23,534 bases of DNA from Chitinivibrionales bacterium (GTDB lineage Bacteria > Fibrobacterota > Chitinivibrionia > Chitinivibrionales > FEN-1185), in the NCBI GenBank assembly GCA_028718065.1, contig JAQUMP010000004.1, positions 1 to 23,534 on the forward strand, written 5' to 3'. The notes beneath the pieces were generated by a model. That model searched no databases. It had not been told where the DNA came from and saw only the letters and a program-made list of their open reading frames with translations. This document shows positions 7,619 through 14,444 of the stretch, piece by piece (within the stretch, counting starts at the first letter, position 1; every line of letters starts with the position of its first letter). The position numbers and the translations under genes are program-made.

Positions 7619-9169
7619 TCAATCGACGTTCCGGGTTTTTGCCACGCTGCCGCGCAGCATGACATGCCCCGGTATTTCAATAAGCGCAAACCTGTTCGCG
7701 TTTTTCTCGCACGATGGGTTTAAAATGTATTGAAATATCCGGTGCACCAGCATGGGTGTGTTAAAATTGTACGAAGTTATATCGTTCTGGAGCGCATAAA
7801 ACATGTCGTCGAAACCGACCAGCGAAAGGTCGTCGGGCAATTTTTTATTGTGGGCCTTGAGAAAATCAACGGCCCAATAGGCCATGTGATCGTTCGCGCA
7901 AACCCAGGCCGTACAATCGGTGTAAAGCAGCGCGCGCTCAAAAAGGGGCCGGCACAATTGCCTGAATTTTTCTTCGGCGGAAATAGTTTGCAGGGTGGCC
8001 ATCAGTTTATCGGCATGCCTATGAGAATTTAATGGAACGATTTTTTTGGCCGATTCGTACATGCCCATCCAATCGGGCCGGTCTTCCATGCTTTTTTTAA
8101 ACAATCTATGGTCCGAAGGGACTTCATAAAAATTGGACGTAAGGGCCGTAACGCCCTCGCGCAAACCGGCCGCCCTGAAAACCGCTTTAAGTCCCCGATA
8201 GCGTTGGCTCGAAAATAAAAATTGCTCGTCGCCATAGACGGAAATATAGGCGATTTTGCGGTGCCCCAATCCGAGCAGCATATTCCCCATTGTTTTCGCG
8301 GCTGTCTCCGAAGTGCCCGCTGCAAAAAACCTTACGTAACGTTGGGAACGGTGGTTGGCGGCTTCAAAACCGCGATAATATCCCCATTCGTCAATAAATG
8401 CGATGGGGCGATCAAAGGGCACCAGAAAATCAAGCAGCTCCTTGGCGACCGAAGCATGGCAATAAACAACCGCGCCGAGGGCCTCGGCCTTGTATTCCGT
8501 CGCAAGGGCCAGGCCGTTAAAGCTGTTAATGCTCACGATTTTTAAATTGAGGGACACCTTTTTGCACTGCGTTTCTACCAGCCGCAAAAAGTCCCGATGA
8601 CGTTCGTCCTGAATGCTGATGTGTTCCGGAAGAATAATTTCGGGAACAAACAAAAAAACCGTGGTGCGCGACGGCCGCGCTGGCGGGGTCACCACATATC
8701 TATTGCCGGATTCCCGGATGAGCCCGCTGGAAGCGAGCGCCTTAACGGCCTTTGCAAGCGTGTAATAACAGTCCCCAAAGCGCAGGTGCAATTCCTTGTA
8801 TGAGGGCAATTTCCGGTTTTCCCCGTAGGCGCCGTTTAAGACATCCTCCGCAAGTATGTGCGTTATTTTTTCCCAGCGATATTCCCGCGAATGATTCTCT
8901 AATGTCAATTTTGTTTTATGCGGCATACCCTTGGCGCCACCTCTGCGCGCCAACCTGATCACCGCGCCGCGGCCTCTGCCGATAGCCATAATCACGCCCT
9001 CGGCTTTTAAAACCTTCATCGCCCGCAGGATGGACATGCTCGAAACTCCGGCCCGTAAAGCCATGGCGCGGATGGAGGGAAACGCATCCTCGTTCCTGGA
9101 CGCAAGTTTTTGGGCGACTCCCTTGAGGTATTGATAGGCCTGCATCGCTACCGGACGCGCCGATTGCAT
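7619..9169 (-). CDS. GntR/LacI-type transcriptional regulator with two N-terminal winged-helix domains
   Basis: This is a 516-aa regulator. Residues 1-75 form a GntR-type winged helix (FPSIRAMALRAGVSSMSIL, then VLKAEGVI). Residues 98-162 form a second one (KLPSYKELHLRFGD, AVKALASSGLIRESGNRYVV). From about 170 to the end is a LacI-type periplasmic-binding-like effector domain (TVFLFVPEIIL; MLLGLGHRKIAYISVYGD; WVCANDHMAYWAVDFL; LPDDLSLVGFDD). Such regulators typically respond to a sugar. Carrying two GntR domains in one chain is unusual. The gene sits between two dehydrogenase genes, convergent with one and divergent from the other, the usual position of a local regulator. The ribosome binding site is weak (AAGAGA). 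Confidence 0.88.
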   Translation of the reverse strand: MQSARPVAMQAYQYLKGVAQKLASRNEDAFPSIRAMALRAGVSSMSILRAMKVLKAEGVIMAIGRGRGAVIRLARRGGAKGMPHKTKLTLENHSREYRWEKITHILAEDVLNGAYGENRKLPSYKELHLRFGDCYYTLAKAVKALASSGLIRESGNRYVVTPPARPSRTTVFLFVPEIILPEHISIQDERHRDFLRLVETQCKKVSLNLKIVSINSFNGLALATEYKAEALGAVVYCHASVAKELLDFLVPFDRPIAFIDEWGYYRGFEAANHRSQRYVRFFAAGTSETAAKTMGNMLLGLGHRKIAYISVYGDEQFLFSSQRYRGLKAVFRAAGLREGVTALTSNFYEVPSDHRLFKKSMEDRPDWMGMYESAKKIVPLNSHRHADKLMATLQTISAEEKFRQLCRPLFERALLYTDCTAWVCANDHMAYWAVDFLKAHNKKLPDDLSLVGFDDMFYALQNDITSYNFNTPMLVHRIFQYILNPSCEKNANRFALIEIPGHVMLRGSVAKTRNVD

Positions 9170-9181
9170 AAATAATTCTCT

Positions 9182-9201
9182 TGTTACAATGTTACGATAA
9201 C
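9182..9201. promoter_or_regulatory. Possible operator: TGTTAC direct repeat with GTTA-CGA-TAAC inverted repeat
   Basis: TGTTAC occurs at 9182-9187 and 9190-9195, and 9191-9201 reads GTTACGATAAC, an inverted repeat with a 3-nt centre. It lies 13-32 bp upstream of the regulator start codon, where an autoregulatory site would fall. Short repeats like this occur by chance, so this is a candidate only. Confidence 0.3.
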
Positions 9202-9205
9202 CTAA

Positions 9206-9368
9206 AGGGAACCTCTAGAAATTCATTTTCAAAGCGAGGTCGAGCGAAAAGGACAAAACCAAGGCGCATGAGGAAAAGCATATCCGGGGAGATATGGTTG
9301 ACGAATGCAACGCAGGGTTTGGCCTTTGCAGCCGACCGGAGCTAAAAACGAATTTTTAGAGGTTCCCT
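9206..9368. repeat. 163-bp inverted-repeat element (MITE-like)
   Basis: The ends are 19-bp inverted repeats (9206-9224 and 9350-9368) matching at 18 of 19 positions. The interior has no credible ORF and is compositionally distinct from the AT-rich flanks. Size and structure fit a miniature inverted-repeat element or a dispersed palindromic repeat. No clear target-site duplication is visible. It sits in the divergent gap between the regulator and the SDR gene and may separate or alter their promoters. Confidence 0.65.
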
Positions 9369-9391
9369 GAATAATATTAACCAATAGGAGG

Positions 9392-9420
9392 TTGCGGGAC
9401 AAGGTATTTGTAAATATTTT
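9392..9420 (+). promoter_or_regulatory. Possible promoter for the SDR gene
   Basis: TTGCGG (9392-9397), a 17-bp spacer, then TATTTT (9415-9420), about 38 bp upstream of the start codon and just outside the inverted-repeat element. Both hexamers are imperfect. Confidence 0.35.
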
Positions 9421-9457
9421 ATAACCACATTAATTATACCAAAAAGGAGCATGGCTT

Positions 9458-10297
9458 ATGAGCACGGAAAAACCACTCAAAAATCAGGTTGCGCTTGTTA
9501 CCGGCGGCGGGCGCGGGGTCGGAAGGGGCATCGCGCTGGTGCTTGCCGAGCGCGGGGCCAGGGTCGTGGTCACTGCGCGCACCCAATCGGAAATCGATGA
9601 AACCGCGGCGCTTATTAACAAAAACGGCGGCGAGGCCCTGGCTGTTTCCGCGAGCGTTATTGACGAAAGCGATGTTTTGGGCCTGATACGGACGACCGTG
9701 GAAAAATTCGGCGGGCTCGATATTCTGGTAAACAACGCCGGTAGCTTCGACTGGATCGGCCCTGTCTGGGAGGCGGACCCGGAGATGTGGTGGCGCGATG
9801 TTGTCATAAATCTCAAGGGGGTATTTTTGTGCTGCCGGCATGCCGTTCCCCTCATGATAAAAAAGCGCACCGGGGTTGTTATAACCTTGAATGGCGGCGG
9901 TGCGGAGGGCTACCTGTTATACGGATCGAGTTACGCCTCAAGCAAGGCGGCCGTGCTCCGGTTTACCGAACAGCTTGCGCGGGAACTGGCGGACCAGGGT
10001 TATGAGAACGTGGTTGCTTACGCCGTAGGACCGGGACTGGTTGTTACCAAAATGTCAAGACTTCAGGCCGAAACGCCCCGGGGCTTGCAGTATATCCCCG
10101 GCACTAAGAAAAATTTTGAAACGGGGAACGTCCGGCAACCCGAAGAGTGCGGTTACGTCTGTGCCTGGCTGGCGCAAAACCGTCCGAAGGAATTTTCGGG
10201 CCGCATTTTCGGCGTGGACGACAACCTCGATGATTTATTGGCCCACAAGGAAAAAATCGTGAACGGGGACCTGAAGTTGCTGCGCGGACGGAACTGA
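9458..10297 (+). CDS. SDR-family oxidoreductase (classical type)
   Basis: This is a 279-aa classical short-chain dehydrogenase/reductase using NAD(P). Seen are the cofactor motif TGGGRGVG (15-22), NNAG (92-95), the structural Asn118, and the catalytic Y159-x-x-x-K163 (SYASSK). The residue 13 before the Tyr, normally the catalytic Ser, is Gly146. One position earlier is Asn145, where related 'SGGG' SDRs carry Ser. The cofactor side is otherwise intact (GPGLVVTKM after the active site). AAGGAG (9444-9449) sets the start. It diverges from the GntR/LacI-type regulator across a gap holding the 163-bp repeat, so it is likely in that regulon. Closest general look is to 3-oxoacyl-ACP reductase or sugar/polyol dehydrogenases; the substrate is unknown. 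Confidence 0.9.
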   Translation: MSTEKPLKNQVALVTGGGRGVGRGIALVLAERGARVVVTARTQSEIDETAALINKNGGEALAVSASVIDESDVLGLIRTTVEKFGGLDILVNNAGSFDWIGPVWEADPEMWWRDVVINLKGVFLCCRHAVPLMIKKRTGVVITLNGGGAEGYLLYGSSYASSKAAVLRFTEQLARELADQGYENVVAYAVGPGLVVTKMSRLQAETPRGLQYIPGTKKNFETGNVRQPEECGYVCAWLAQNRPKEFSGRIFGVDDNLDDLLAHKEKIVNGDLKLLRGRN

Positions 10298-10314
10298 TAT
10301 TTTCAGCGCGCGCC

Positions 10315-10360
10315 GACCTCACCCCTGCCCCTCTCCCCGTGGGAGAGGGGAAAAGGGGTC
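10315..10360. repeat. GC-rich palindromic repeat, copy 1
   Basis: A 10-bp perfect stem (10328-10337 with 10341-10350, 3-nt loop) lies inside an outer ACCCC/GGGGT pair (10321-10325 with 10355-10359). It sits between the convergent SDR and fliS genes and could end transcription from both sides, although no T-run follows. It is related in sequence to the repeat at 10771-10848. Confidence 0.75.
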
Positions 10361-10366
10361 CGGCCT

Positions 10367-10717
10367 TTATCGCCGCCGGGCGATGCGGCTGAACGTTTCA
10401 AAGAGAACGAGCATGACGTCAAAGACATTTTCAACGGCATCGGGATCGGGCGCGTTCAGGCGCACGTAGCAGTAATCATACAAATAAAAAAGCCCCTTTG
10501 ATACGGTATCGTTTACAATAAGGCTCATCTGCAATTGGGCCAGGATATTCTGGATCCTCGGCGCGAGGACGGGAAATTCGGCGCCGTTATTGCGCAGCTT
10601 TATGCAAAAAAACAGGCATTTTTCGTGCAGCATGCACAAGAGGCGCGCCTTGGATGCCGATAAAATCTGCACGCGCGAATAATAGGCCGCGATATCATGT
10701 GCTGTTGTTTGGGGCAT
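10367..10717 (-). CDS. fliS: FliS-like flagellin export chaperone
   Basis: This is a 116-aa protein with the FliS pattern. AYYSRVQILSASKARLLCML matches the family's A-Y-x-x-x-x-v-x-t-A-S-p-x-x-L-v-x-M-L opening. IQNILAQLQMSL, GLFYLYDYCYVRL and the C-terminal helix ENVFDVMLVLFETF follow in the family order. FliS binds the flagellin C-terminus in the cytoplasm and prevents premature polymerisation. Placement just downstream of flagellin on the same strand supports this. Divergence from the consensus is considerable (for example, SASKAR in place of S-P-x-x-L), so the call rests on both pattern and context. GGTGAG about 8 nt upstream is a fair ribosome binding site. It is about 190 bp from flagellin, with a hairpin and a palindromic repeat in the gap. 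Confidence 0.8.
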   Translation of the reverse strand: MPQTTAHDIAAYYSRVQILSASKARLLCMLHEKCLFFCIKLRNNGAEFPVLAPRIQNILAQLQMSLIVNDTVSKGLFYLYDYCYVRLNAPDPDAVENVFDVMLVLFETFSRIARRR

Positions 10718-10770
10718 GGGATTTTCTCACCGAACGTTTACAAATAAGTATAAACGATTTTCGCTGATTT

Positions 10771-10848
10771 TGACCTCACCCCTGGCCCCTCTCCGAATCG
10801 GAGAGGGGAAAAGGGGTGGCCGAAGGCCGGGGTGAAGGAGTGAGGTCA
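10771..10848. repeat. GC-rich palindromic repeat, copy 2 (full length)
   Basis: The outer arms TGACCTCA (10771-10778) and TGAGGTCA (10841-10848) pair perfectly. An inner 10-bp stem (10786-10795 with 10799-10808) has a 3-nt loop, followed by a small GGCC-GAA-GGCC hairpin (10818-10828). The core resembles copy 1 at 10315. Dispersed repeats of this CCCCTCTCC...GGAGAGGGG type occur in many bacterial genomes. Confidence 0.8.
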
Positions 10849-10867
10849 ATAAAAACGAATTAATTTA

Positions 10868-10894
10868 TTCTTTAAGATTTATCCTCTTAAAGAA
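10868..10894 (-). terminator. AT-rich hairpin downstream of flagellin
   Basis: A perfect 10-bp inverted repeat (10868-10877 with 10885-10894, 7-nt loop) begins 14 nt after the flagellin stop codon. On the minus strand it is followed by AT-rich sequence but not a clean T-run, so it may be a weak terminator or an mRNA-stabilising stem. Confidence 0.45.
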
Positions 10895-10908
10895 CAAAAC
10901 ATTCTCCG

Positions 10909-11721
10909 TTACTGCAAGAGCGCCAGGGTATTGTTGGCGTTCATCTCGTTAAAACGCGACAGGGCCAGGGTCGATGTCTGCTGCAAGAGTTGATTGCGCA
11001 CCAGATTTGCCATCCCGAGCGCCATATCCTGGTCGCTTAACACCGATTGGGCCGCCTGGGTGTTTGCCTCGGAAACATTCAAATTGTTGAGCGTAGACTC
11101 GAACCGGTTTACCATGGACCCCACGGTGCTGCGCTGCGTGTTGAGCGTATTGAGCGCCGTATCGATCCGGCCGATGGCGGCTTGCGCGCTGCCGGCCGTG
11201 GCGACCGAAGTCCCCGCAATGCCGAGGCCGGCGGCGGTCATATTGACGGAAGGCAGTTTGACCGTGTCGCCCTGGTTGGCGCCCGTTTGTATCACGGCAT
11301 TGCCCGATGCAAGGCCTGTTCCCGCCGCCGTGCCCTGGGTATTAAACTGGGTGGCGTTGGCGGTACGGTCGATCTCCTGGCTCAGGGCCTGGTATTCGGT
11401 GTCTATGTTCTTGCGGTCGGTGTCGTTTAACGTGGCATTGCTGGACTGCAACGCCAGATCGCGCTGACGCTGCAACATGGAAGAAATTTCATTGCCCGCG
11501 CCTTCGCCGATATTGAGGGCGCTCATGGCATCGTTTACATTTTGCGACGCCATGGAAAATCCGCGGGACTGCGTTTCCAACTGTTGCGAAATCGCCAGGC
11601 CGGCGGCATCGTCGGCGGCGCTGTTGATGCGTTTTGCGGTGGAAAGTTGCTGAAGGATTTTTTGGAGCGACCGTTCGTTCCGGCCGCTGTTCTGGATAAG
11701 GCCGAGTCCTGAGATTTGCAT
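10909..11721 (-). CDS. fliC: Flagellin (short, no variable domain)
   Basis: This is a 270-aa flagellin, the filament subunit. The conserved N-terminal D0/D1 region is clear (RINSAADDAAGLAIS, then NVNDAMSALNIGEGAG and MLQRQRDLALQSSN). The C-terminal D1/D0 region has STVGSMVNRFESTLNNL and ends in NANNTLALLQ. The surface-exposed variable region is only about 60 residues, so this is a minimal filament protein. A strong GGGAGGTG ribosome binding site is about 5-12 nt upstream of the ATG. A sigma-28-type promoter lies about 90-115 bp upstream on the same strand. fliS follows downstream. No other flagellar genes are in this window. Confidence 0.97.
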   Translation of the reverse strand: MQISGLGLIQNSGRNERSLQKILQQLSTAKRINSAADDAAGLAISQQLETQSRGFSMASQNVNDAMSALNIGEGAGNEISSMLQRQRDLALQSSNATLNDTDRKNIDTEYQALSQEIDRTANATQFNTQGTAAGTGLASGNAVIQTGANQGDTVKLPSVNMTAAGLGIAGTSVATAGSAQAAIGRIDTALNTLNTQRSTVGSMVNRFESTLNNLNVSEANTQAAQSVLSDQDMALGMANLVRNQLLQQTSTLALSRFNEMNANNTLALLQ

Positions 11722-11809
11722 AAAGCACCTCCCTGTTTAAACCCAAAACCGCCTGCAACAAGCAGTCTTAAGTTAAATTAAATGTTCACTCATAACTTCC
11801 CCATTTAAC

Positions 11810-11836
11810 ATATCGGTATAATTTTAAAAAACTTTA
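11810..11836 (-). promoter_or_regulatory. Sigma-28 (FliA)-type promoter of flagellin
   Basis: On the minus strand the -35 element is TAAAGTTT (11829-11836), an exact match to the enterobacterial sigma-28 consensus. After exactly 11 nt comes ACCGATAT (11810-11817), 6 of 8 to GCCGATAA. The transcript would start near 11803, leaving a leader of about 80 nt. Confidence 0.8.
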
Positions 11837-11868
11837 CCATAAAATAAATAAAAAATTGTTTATATTAA

Positions 11869-11896
11869 TAAACAGATACTTAAGTATTGCCGATAA
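11869..11896 (+). promoter_or_regulatory. Sigma-28-like promoter facing the 261-aa gene
   Basis: GCCGATAA (11889-11896) matches the sigma-28 -10 consensus exactly. TAAA (11869-11872) precedes it with 16 nt between them, against the standard 15. The downstream half of the -35 box does not match. The start codon at 11962 is about 65 bp downstream. Confidence 0.55.
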
Positions 11897-11961
11897 ATAA
11901 AATAGAGTAGGCGATCAATTGCGTAAAAGGCAATTTAAGCGCATAAACAAAAGGGTGATTT

Positions 11962-12747
11962 ATGGAACCAAACCTACATGCAATACCGGACTGTCGGAAT
12001 CAAAATTACTTTGATTTTGCTTCCTATCAGACAGAAGAAACACGCTACTTTTTTTTAGAAAAATTGCTGTATGCCCGAATCGAGCTGCATTTGGATAGCG
12101 GCCGTCATTCCTGGGATGAAGAGATAAATCTCTACCTGAGCGACCTTATGCAATCGCTCTTTATTTCGGCCGTTTTATTTAATGATAAACCCTATTTATC
12201 ACCCTTTGATTTTGATGTCCGTAAATATATTCAGAATCATCCCGGATTGCGTACCGAATATACCGTATATAAGGATAATGCCGATTTCGGCCTGGTGTCG
12301 TACGGCGTGTTTTCCGATTATGAGCACGATGGTTCATACCATTCCCGCAATTGCGCCGATGTCGACCTTTCGGGCAGGATAGGCCTTTATTACCGGCTTG
12401 CGGCCCAGGCGCTGGTGCACCTGCGCGGCCCGCATGAAACGCTGGTTGCGGTGTTGGCCTCTTTAGGCGACGGAATTCAGGAAATGATCGCGCTCCTGCG
12501 GAAAGTTTCGGGCGACTACTTTGATATCATGGGCAGGATTACGGAGGGCAGCCTGTTTCATTTACAAAAGGAAATTCAGGCGCATGCCGAGGAAAAAAAA
12601 TATGCCGCCATGCTCGATGAGTTTTTAAAAGAGTTTGCCGATTACAAACGCGCGCCCGACCCCAACAAACGGCTCTCGCTTATTGTAAAGGCGGCCGAAT
12701 TGGAAAAACTGAGCGATACCTTTACGTTTGATGTGGAAAGTTTATAG
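11962..12747 (+). CDS. Unrecognised 261-aa protein, possibly flagellar regulon
   Basis: I do not recognise this family. It is a 261-aa soluble protein with no signal peptide or membrane segment. It is rich in aromatic residues in the first half (NYFDFASYQTEETRYFFLEK; YHSRNCADVD near 126-135). The last 70 residues look helical and charged (LFHLQKEIQAHAEEKKYAAML, then LKEFADYKR). The ribosome binding site AAGGGTGA (11951-11958) supports the start. It diverges from flagellin across 240 bp, and the sigma-28-like promoter at 11869-11896 points at it. That makes a motility-linked role plausible, but no function is claimed. Confidence 0.8.
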   Translation: MEPNLHAIPDCRNQNYFDFASYQTEETRYFFLEKLLYARIELHLDSGRHSWDEEINLYLSDLMQSLFISAVLFNDKPYLSPFDFDVRKYIQNHPGLRTEYTVYKDNADFGLVSYGVFSDYEHDGSYHSRNCADVDLSGRIGLYYRLAAQALVHLRGPHETLVAVLASLGDGIQEMIALLRKVSGDYFDIMGRITEGSLFHLQKEIQAHAEEKKYAAMLDEFLKEFADYKRAPDPNKRLSLIVKAAELEKLSDTFTFDVESL

Positions 12748-12759
12748 GTGTTTATGGTT

Positions 12760-12780
12760 GAGCGTTTCGCTCCTGATTTT
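12760..12780 (+). terminator. Possible short terminator
   Basis: GAGCG-TTT-CGCTC (12760-12772) is followed by CTGATTTT, 13 bp after the stop of the 261-aa gene. The stem is only 5 bp and the T-run is short. Confidence 0.35.
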
Positions 12781-12870
12781 GCTCCCTTAGGATTTTAAGC
12801 CTCGCTGTAAAACGACCTTCTTGCGCTGATTCCTTGGTTTTTATGGGTTGGGCGGCAAAGACCGTTGCGC

Positions 12871-12899
12871 TTGATATTTTCTTTACGGTATATTATACT
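12871..12899 (+). promoter_or_regulatory. Sigma-70-type promoter of the AbiE-type module
   Basis: TTGATA (12871-12876), a 17-bp spacer and TATACT (12894-12899) make a good hexamer pair. It is about 47 bp upstream of the antitoxin start. The AT-rich sequence just downstream (12900-12945) is where AbiEi-type autorepressors would be expected to bind, but no clean inverted repeat is evident. Confidence 0.6.
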
Positions 12900-12945
12900 A
12901 TTTCTATAGATATACATTTATGTTAATCTAAAGAAATGCTATAAT

Positions 12946-13566
12946 ATGATCTATTCGGCATTCAGGCAGGCCCTAAAAGGATATCCGCTTATCAGTTGGC
13001 CGCTCATTAAAATGCTTACGCCCGGCGATTCGAACCTTAAAGTTCAACTGAGCCGCTGGAGGAAAAAAGGGAAACTCCTGCGCTTGACTAAGAATTTTGC
13101 GGTGTTGAATGAGGCCGACCGGGCTATTTTCCCTTCACGGCCCTTCCTGGCCTGCGAATTATATAAACCATCCTATATCAGCCTGGAATATGCCCTGTCG
13201 TTCTACGGTCTTATTCCTGCACGGGTAGCGGATGTAACCTGCATCACCACGAAAAAGACCATGACCATCATCAACACCTTCGGAACCTTTATATATCGGC
13301 ATTGCAAAATCGAATGCTTTACCGGATTCACGGCGCAAAAAGACGAAGCAGGACTCCAATTTTATTTGGCCGAACCGGAAAAGGCGCTGGTTGATTTTAT
13401 ATACCTTAATCTGGAAAAGTTTTCAACGGGCGCGGTGCGCGACGTTCTGAAAAATTCATACCGTTTTCAGGGTTTTAAAGCAATTGACCGTAAAAAGCTC
13501 TTTATGTTCGGCGCCCATTTTAATAATGGCAAATTGCTGCGTATTTTGAAAGAGGTAAAACCATGA
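12946..13566 (+). CDS. AbiEi-family antitoxin / autorepressor
   Basis: This is a 206-aa protein of the AbiEi family, the antitoxin of type IV toxin-antitoxin systems, which also represses its own operon. The N-terminal about 60 residues form a winged helix (LKVQLSRWRKKGKLLRL). The family core follows: PSYISLEYALSFYGLIP, then TKKTMTIINTFGTFIYRH and LAEPEKALVDFIYL. The start codon is preceded by only a weak purine run (AAAGAAA), which is common for this operon type. Its TGA overlaps the toxin ATG (13563-13566), giving translational coupling. The module is bounded by unrelated genes and may have been acquired as a unit. The family call is firm; whether the pair is active depends on the toxin. 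Confidence 0.88.
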   Translation: MIYSAFRQALKGYPLISWPLIKMLTPGDSNLKVQLSRWRKKGKLLRLTKNFAVLNEADRAIFPSRPFLACELYKPSYISLEYALSFYGLIPARVADVTCITTKKTMTIINTFGTFIYRHCKIECFTGFTAQKDEAGLQFYLAEPEKALVDFIYLNLEKFSTGAVRDVLKNSYRFQGFKAIDRKKLFMFGAHFNNGKLLRILKEVKP

Positions 13567-14360
13567 TCGAGGTGATTCAAGAACATATCGCCGTGGCAAA
13601 AAGCTCGGAAGAAAAAGTAAAGCGCTGCCGGGAATTCCTGCAGGTTTTAATGCTTAAGATCATGTTTGACAAAGAGTATCTTTCCCTCCTTGCCTTTACG
13701 GGCGGAACGGCGCTGCGGATCCTGCACGGCATGAAGCGCTACAGCGAGGCCATGGACTTTTCTCTTGTAAATAAAAAAGGGTACGATTTCACCGAAATCA
13801 GAAATGGGTTGGTTGAGGAATTAAAAAAGAGCAATTTGAAAGCCGAGGCGACCAGGACCAGAACGGCGGGCGCCGTCCATAGTTGCTTTATTAAATTCCC
13901 GAACCTGATCGGACTTTTGGGAATTGCCGGTTTCACCCGGCCAAACCTGCTGGTTAAAATAGAAATCGACTCCCATCCGCCGTCCGGCGGGACGGTGGTT
14001 GTGGCTCCGGTAACGGAGCGGTTCGTAATCGCCGTTAACACCTTCGACCTTCCTTCGCTTTTTTCGACCAAGCTGCATGCGTGCCTTTTTCGGAAATACA
14101 CTAAAGGCAGGGACTATTATGATCTGGTCTGGTATCTCGGGAAAAGGGTAGTGCCGAATTTTAAATTATTAAATAATGCAATCCGGCAAACGGAAAAAAA
14201 AGAATACAATCTCGACGAAGCCAATTACAAACAGTTTATCGCCCAAAAGGTCGCGCAACTCGATTTCAAAAAAGTCCGCGAGGATGTCGAGCGGTTTCTG
14301 GAGGACAAAAACGAATTAAAACTTTTGGACCGTGATATGATTTTGGGCATGCTCAATTGA
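13563..14360 (+). CDS. AbiEii-family nucleotidyltransferase toxin with altered DxD motif
   Basis: This is a 265-aa protein of the AbiEii / nucleotidyltransferase-toxin family, which in characterised members blocks growth by nucleotide transfer and is countered by AbiEi. The GGTALRILHG strand-helix start (47-56) is present. The family motif normally reads S-E-D-x-D-F but here is S-E-A-M-D-F, so Ala63 replaces the first metal-binding Asp while Asp65 remains. Other family residues are intact: Asp136 in VKIEIDSH, Lys170 in FSTKLHA, and Asp184/Asp187 in KGRDYYDL. Length is normal with no frameshift. It may be a catalytically disabled toxin or a diverged one. It converges with the lipoprotein gene across 84 bp. 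Confidence 0.87.
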   Translation: MIEVIQEHIAVAKSSEEKVKRCREFLQVLMLKIMFDKEYLSLLAFTGGTALRILHGMKRYSEAMDFSLVNKKGYDFTEIRNGLVEELKKSNLKAEATRTRTAGAVHSCFIKFPNLIGLLGIAGFTRPNLLVKIEIDSHPPSGGTVVVAPVTERFVIAVNTFDLPSLFSTKLHACLFRKYTKGRDYYDLVWYLGKRVVPNFKLLNNAIRQTEKKEYNLDEANYKQFIAQKVAQLDFKKVREDVERFLEDKNELKLLDRDMILGMLN

Positions 14361-14444
14361 CATGCCCGAAACGTGCTCCGTTTCTGAGTACCGTCTTCAG
14401 GTCTTTTTGCAGCTATCGGGCTTGAGTTAGATTCGAGTCCAAAA

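Noticed and set aside
10994..11467. 157-aa plus-strand ORF antisense to flagellin
   Set aside because: The opposite strand is a clear flagellin with a strong ribosome binding site and promoter.
12940..12945. TATAAT immediately before the antitoxin start codon
   Set aside because: A -10 box touching the ATG would place the transcript start inside the gene, and there is no -35 partner; the pair at 12871-12899 is better.
14368..14384. GAAACG-TGCTC-CGTTTC hairpin between the convergent AbiEii and lipoprotein genes
   Set aside because: Six-bp stem without a T-run directly after it on either strand; too weak to call a terminator.
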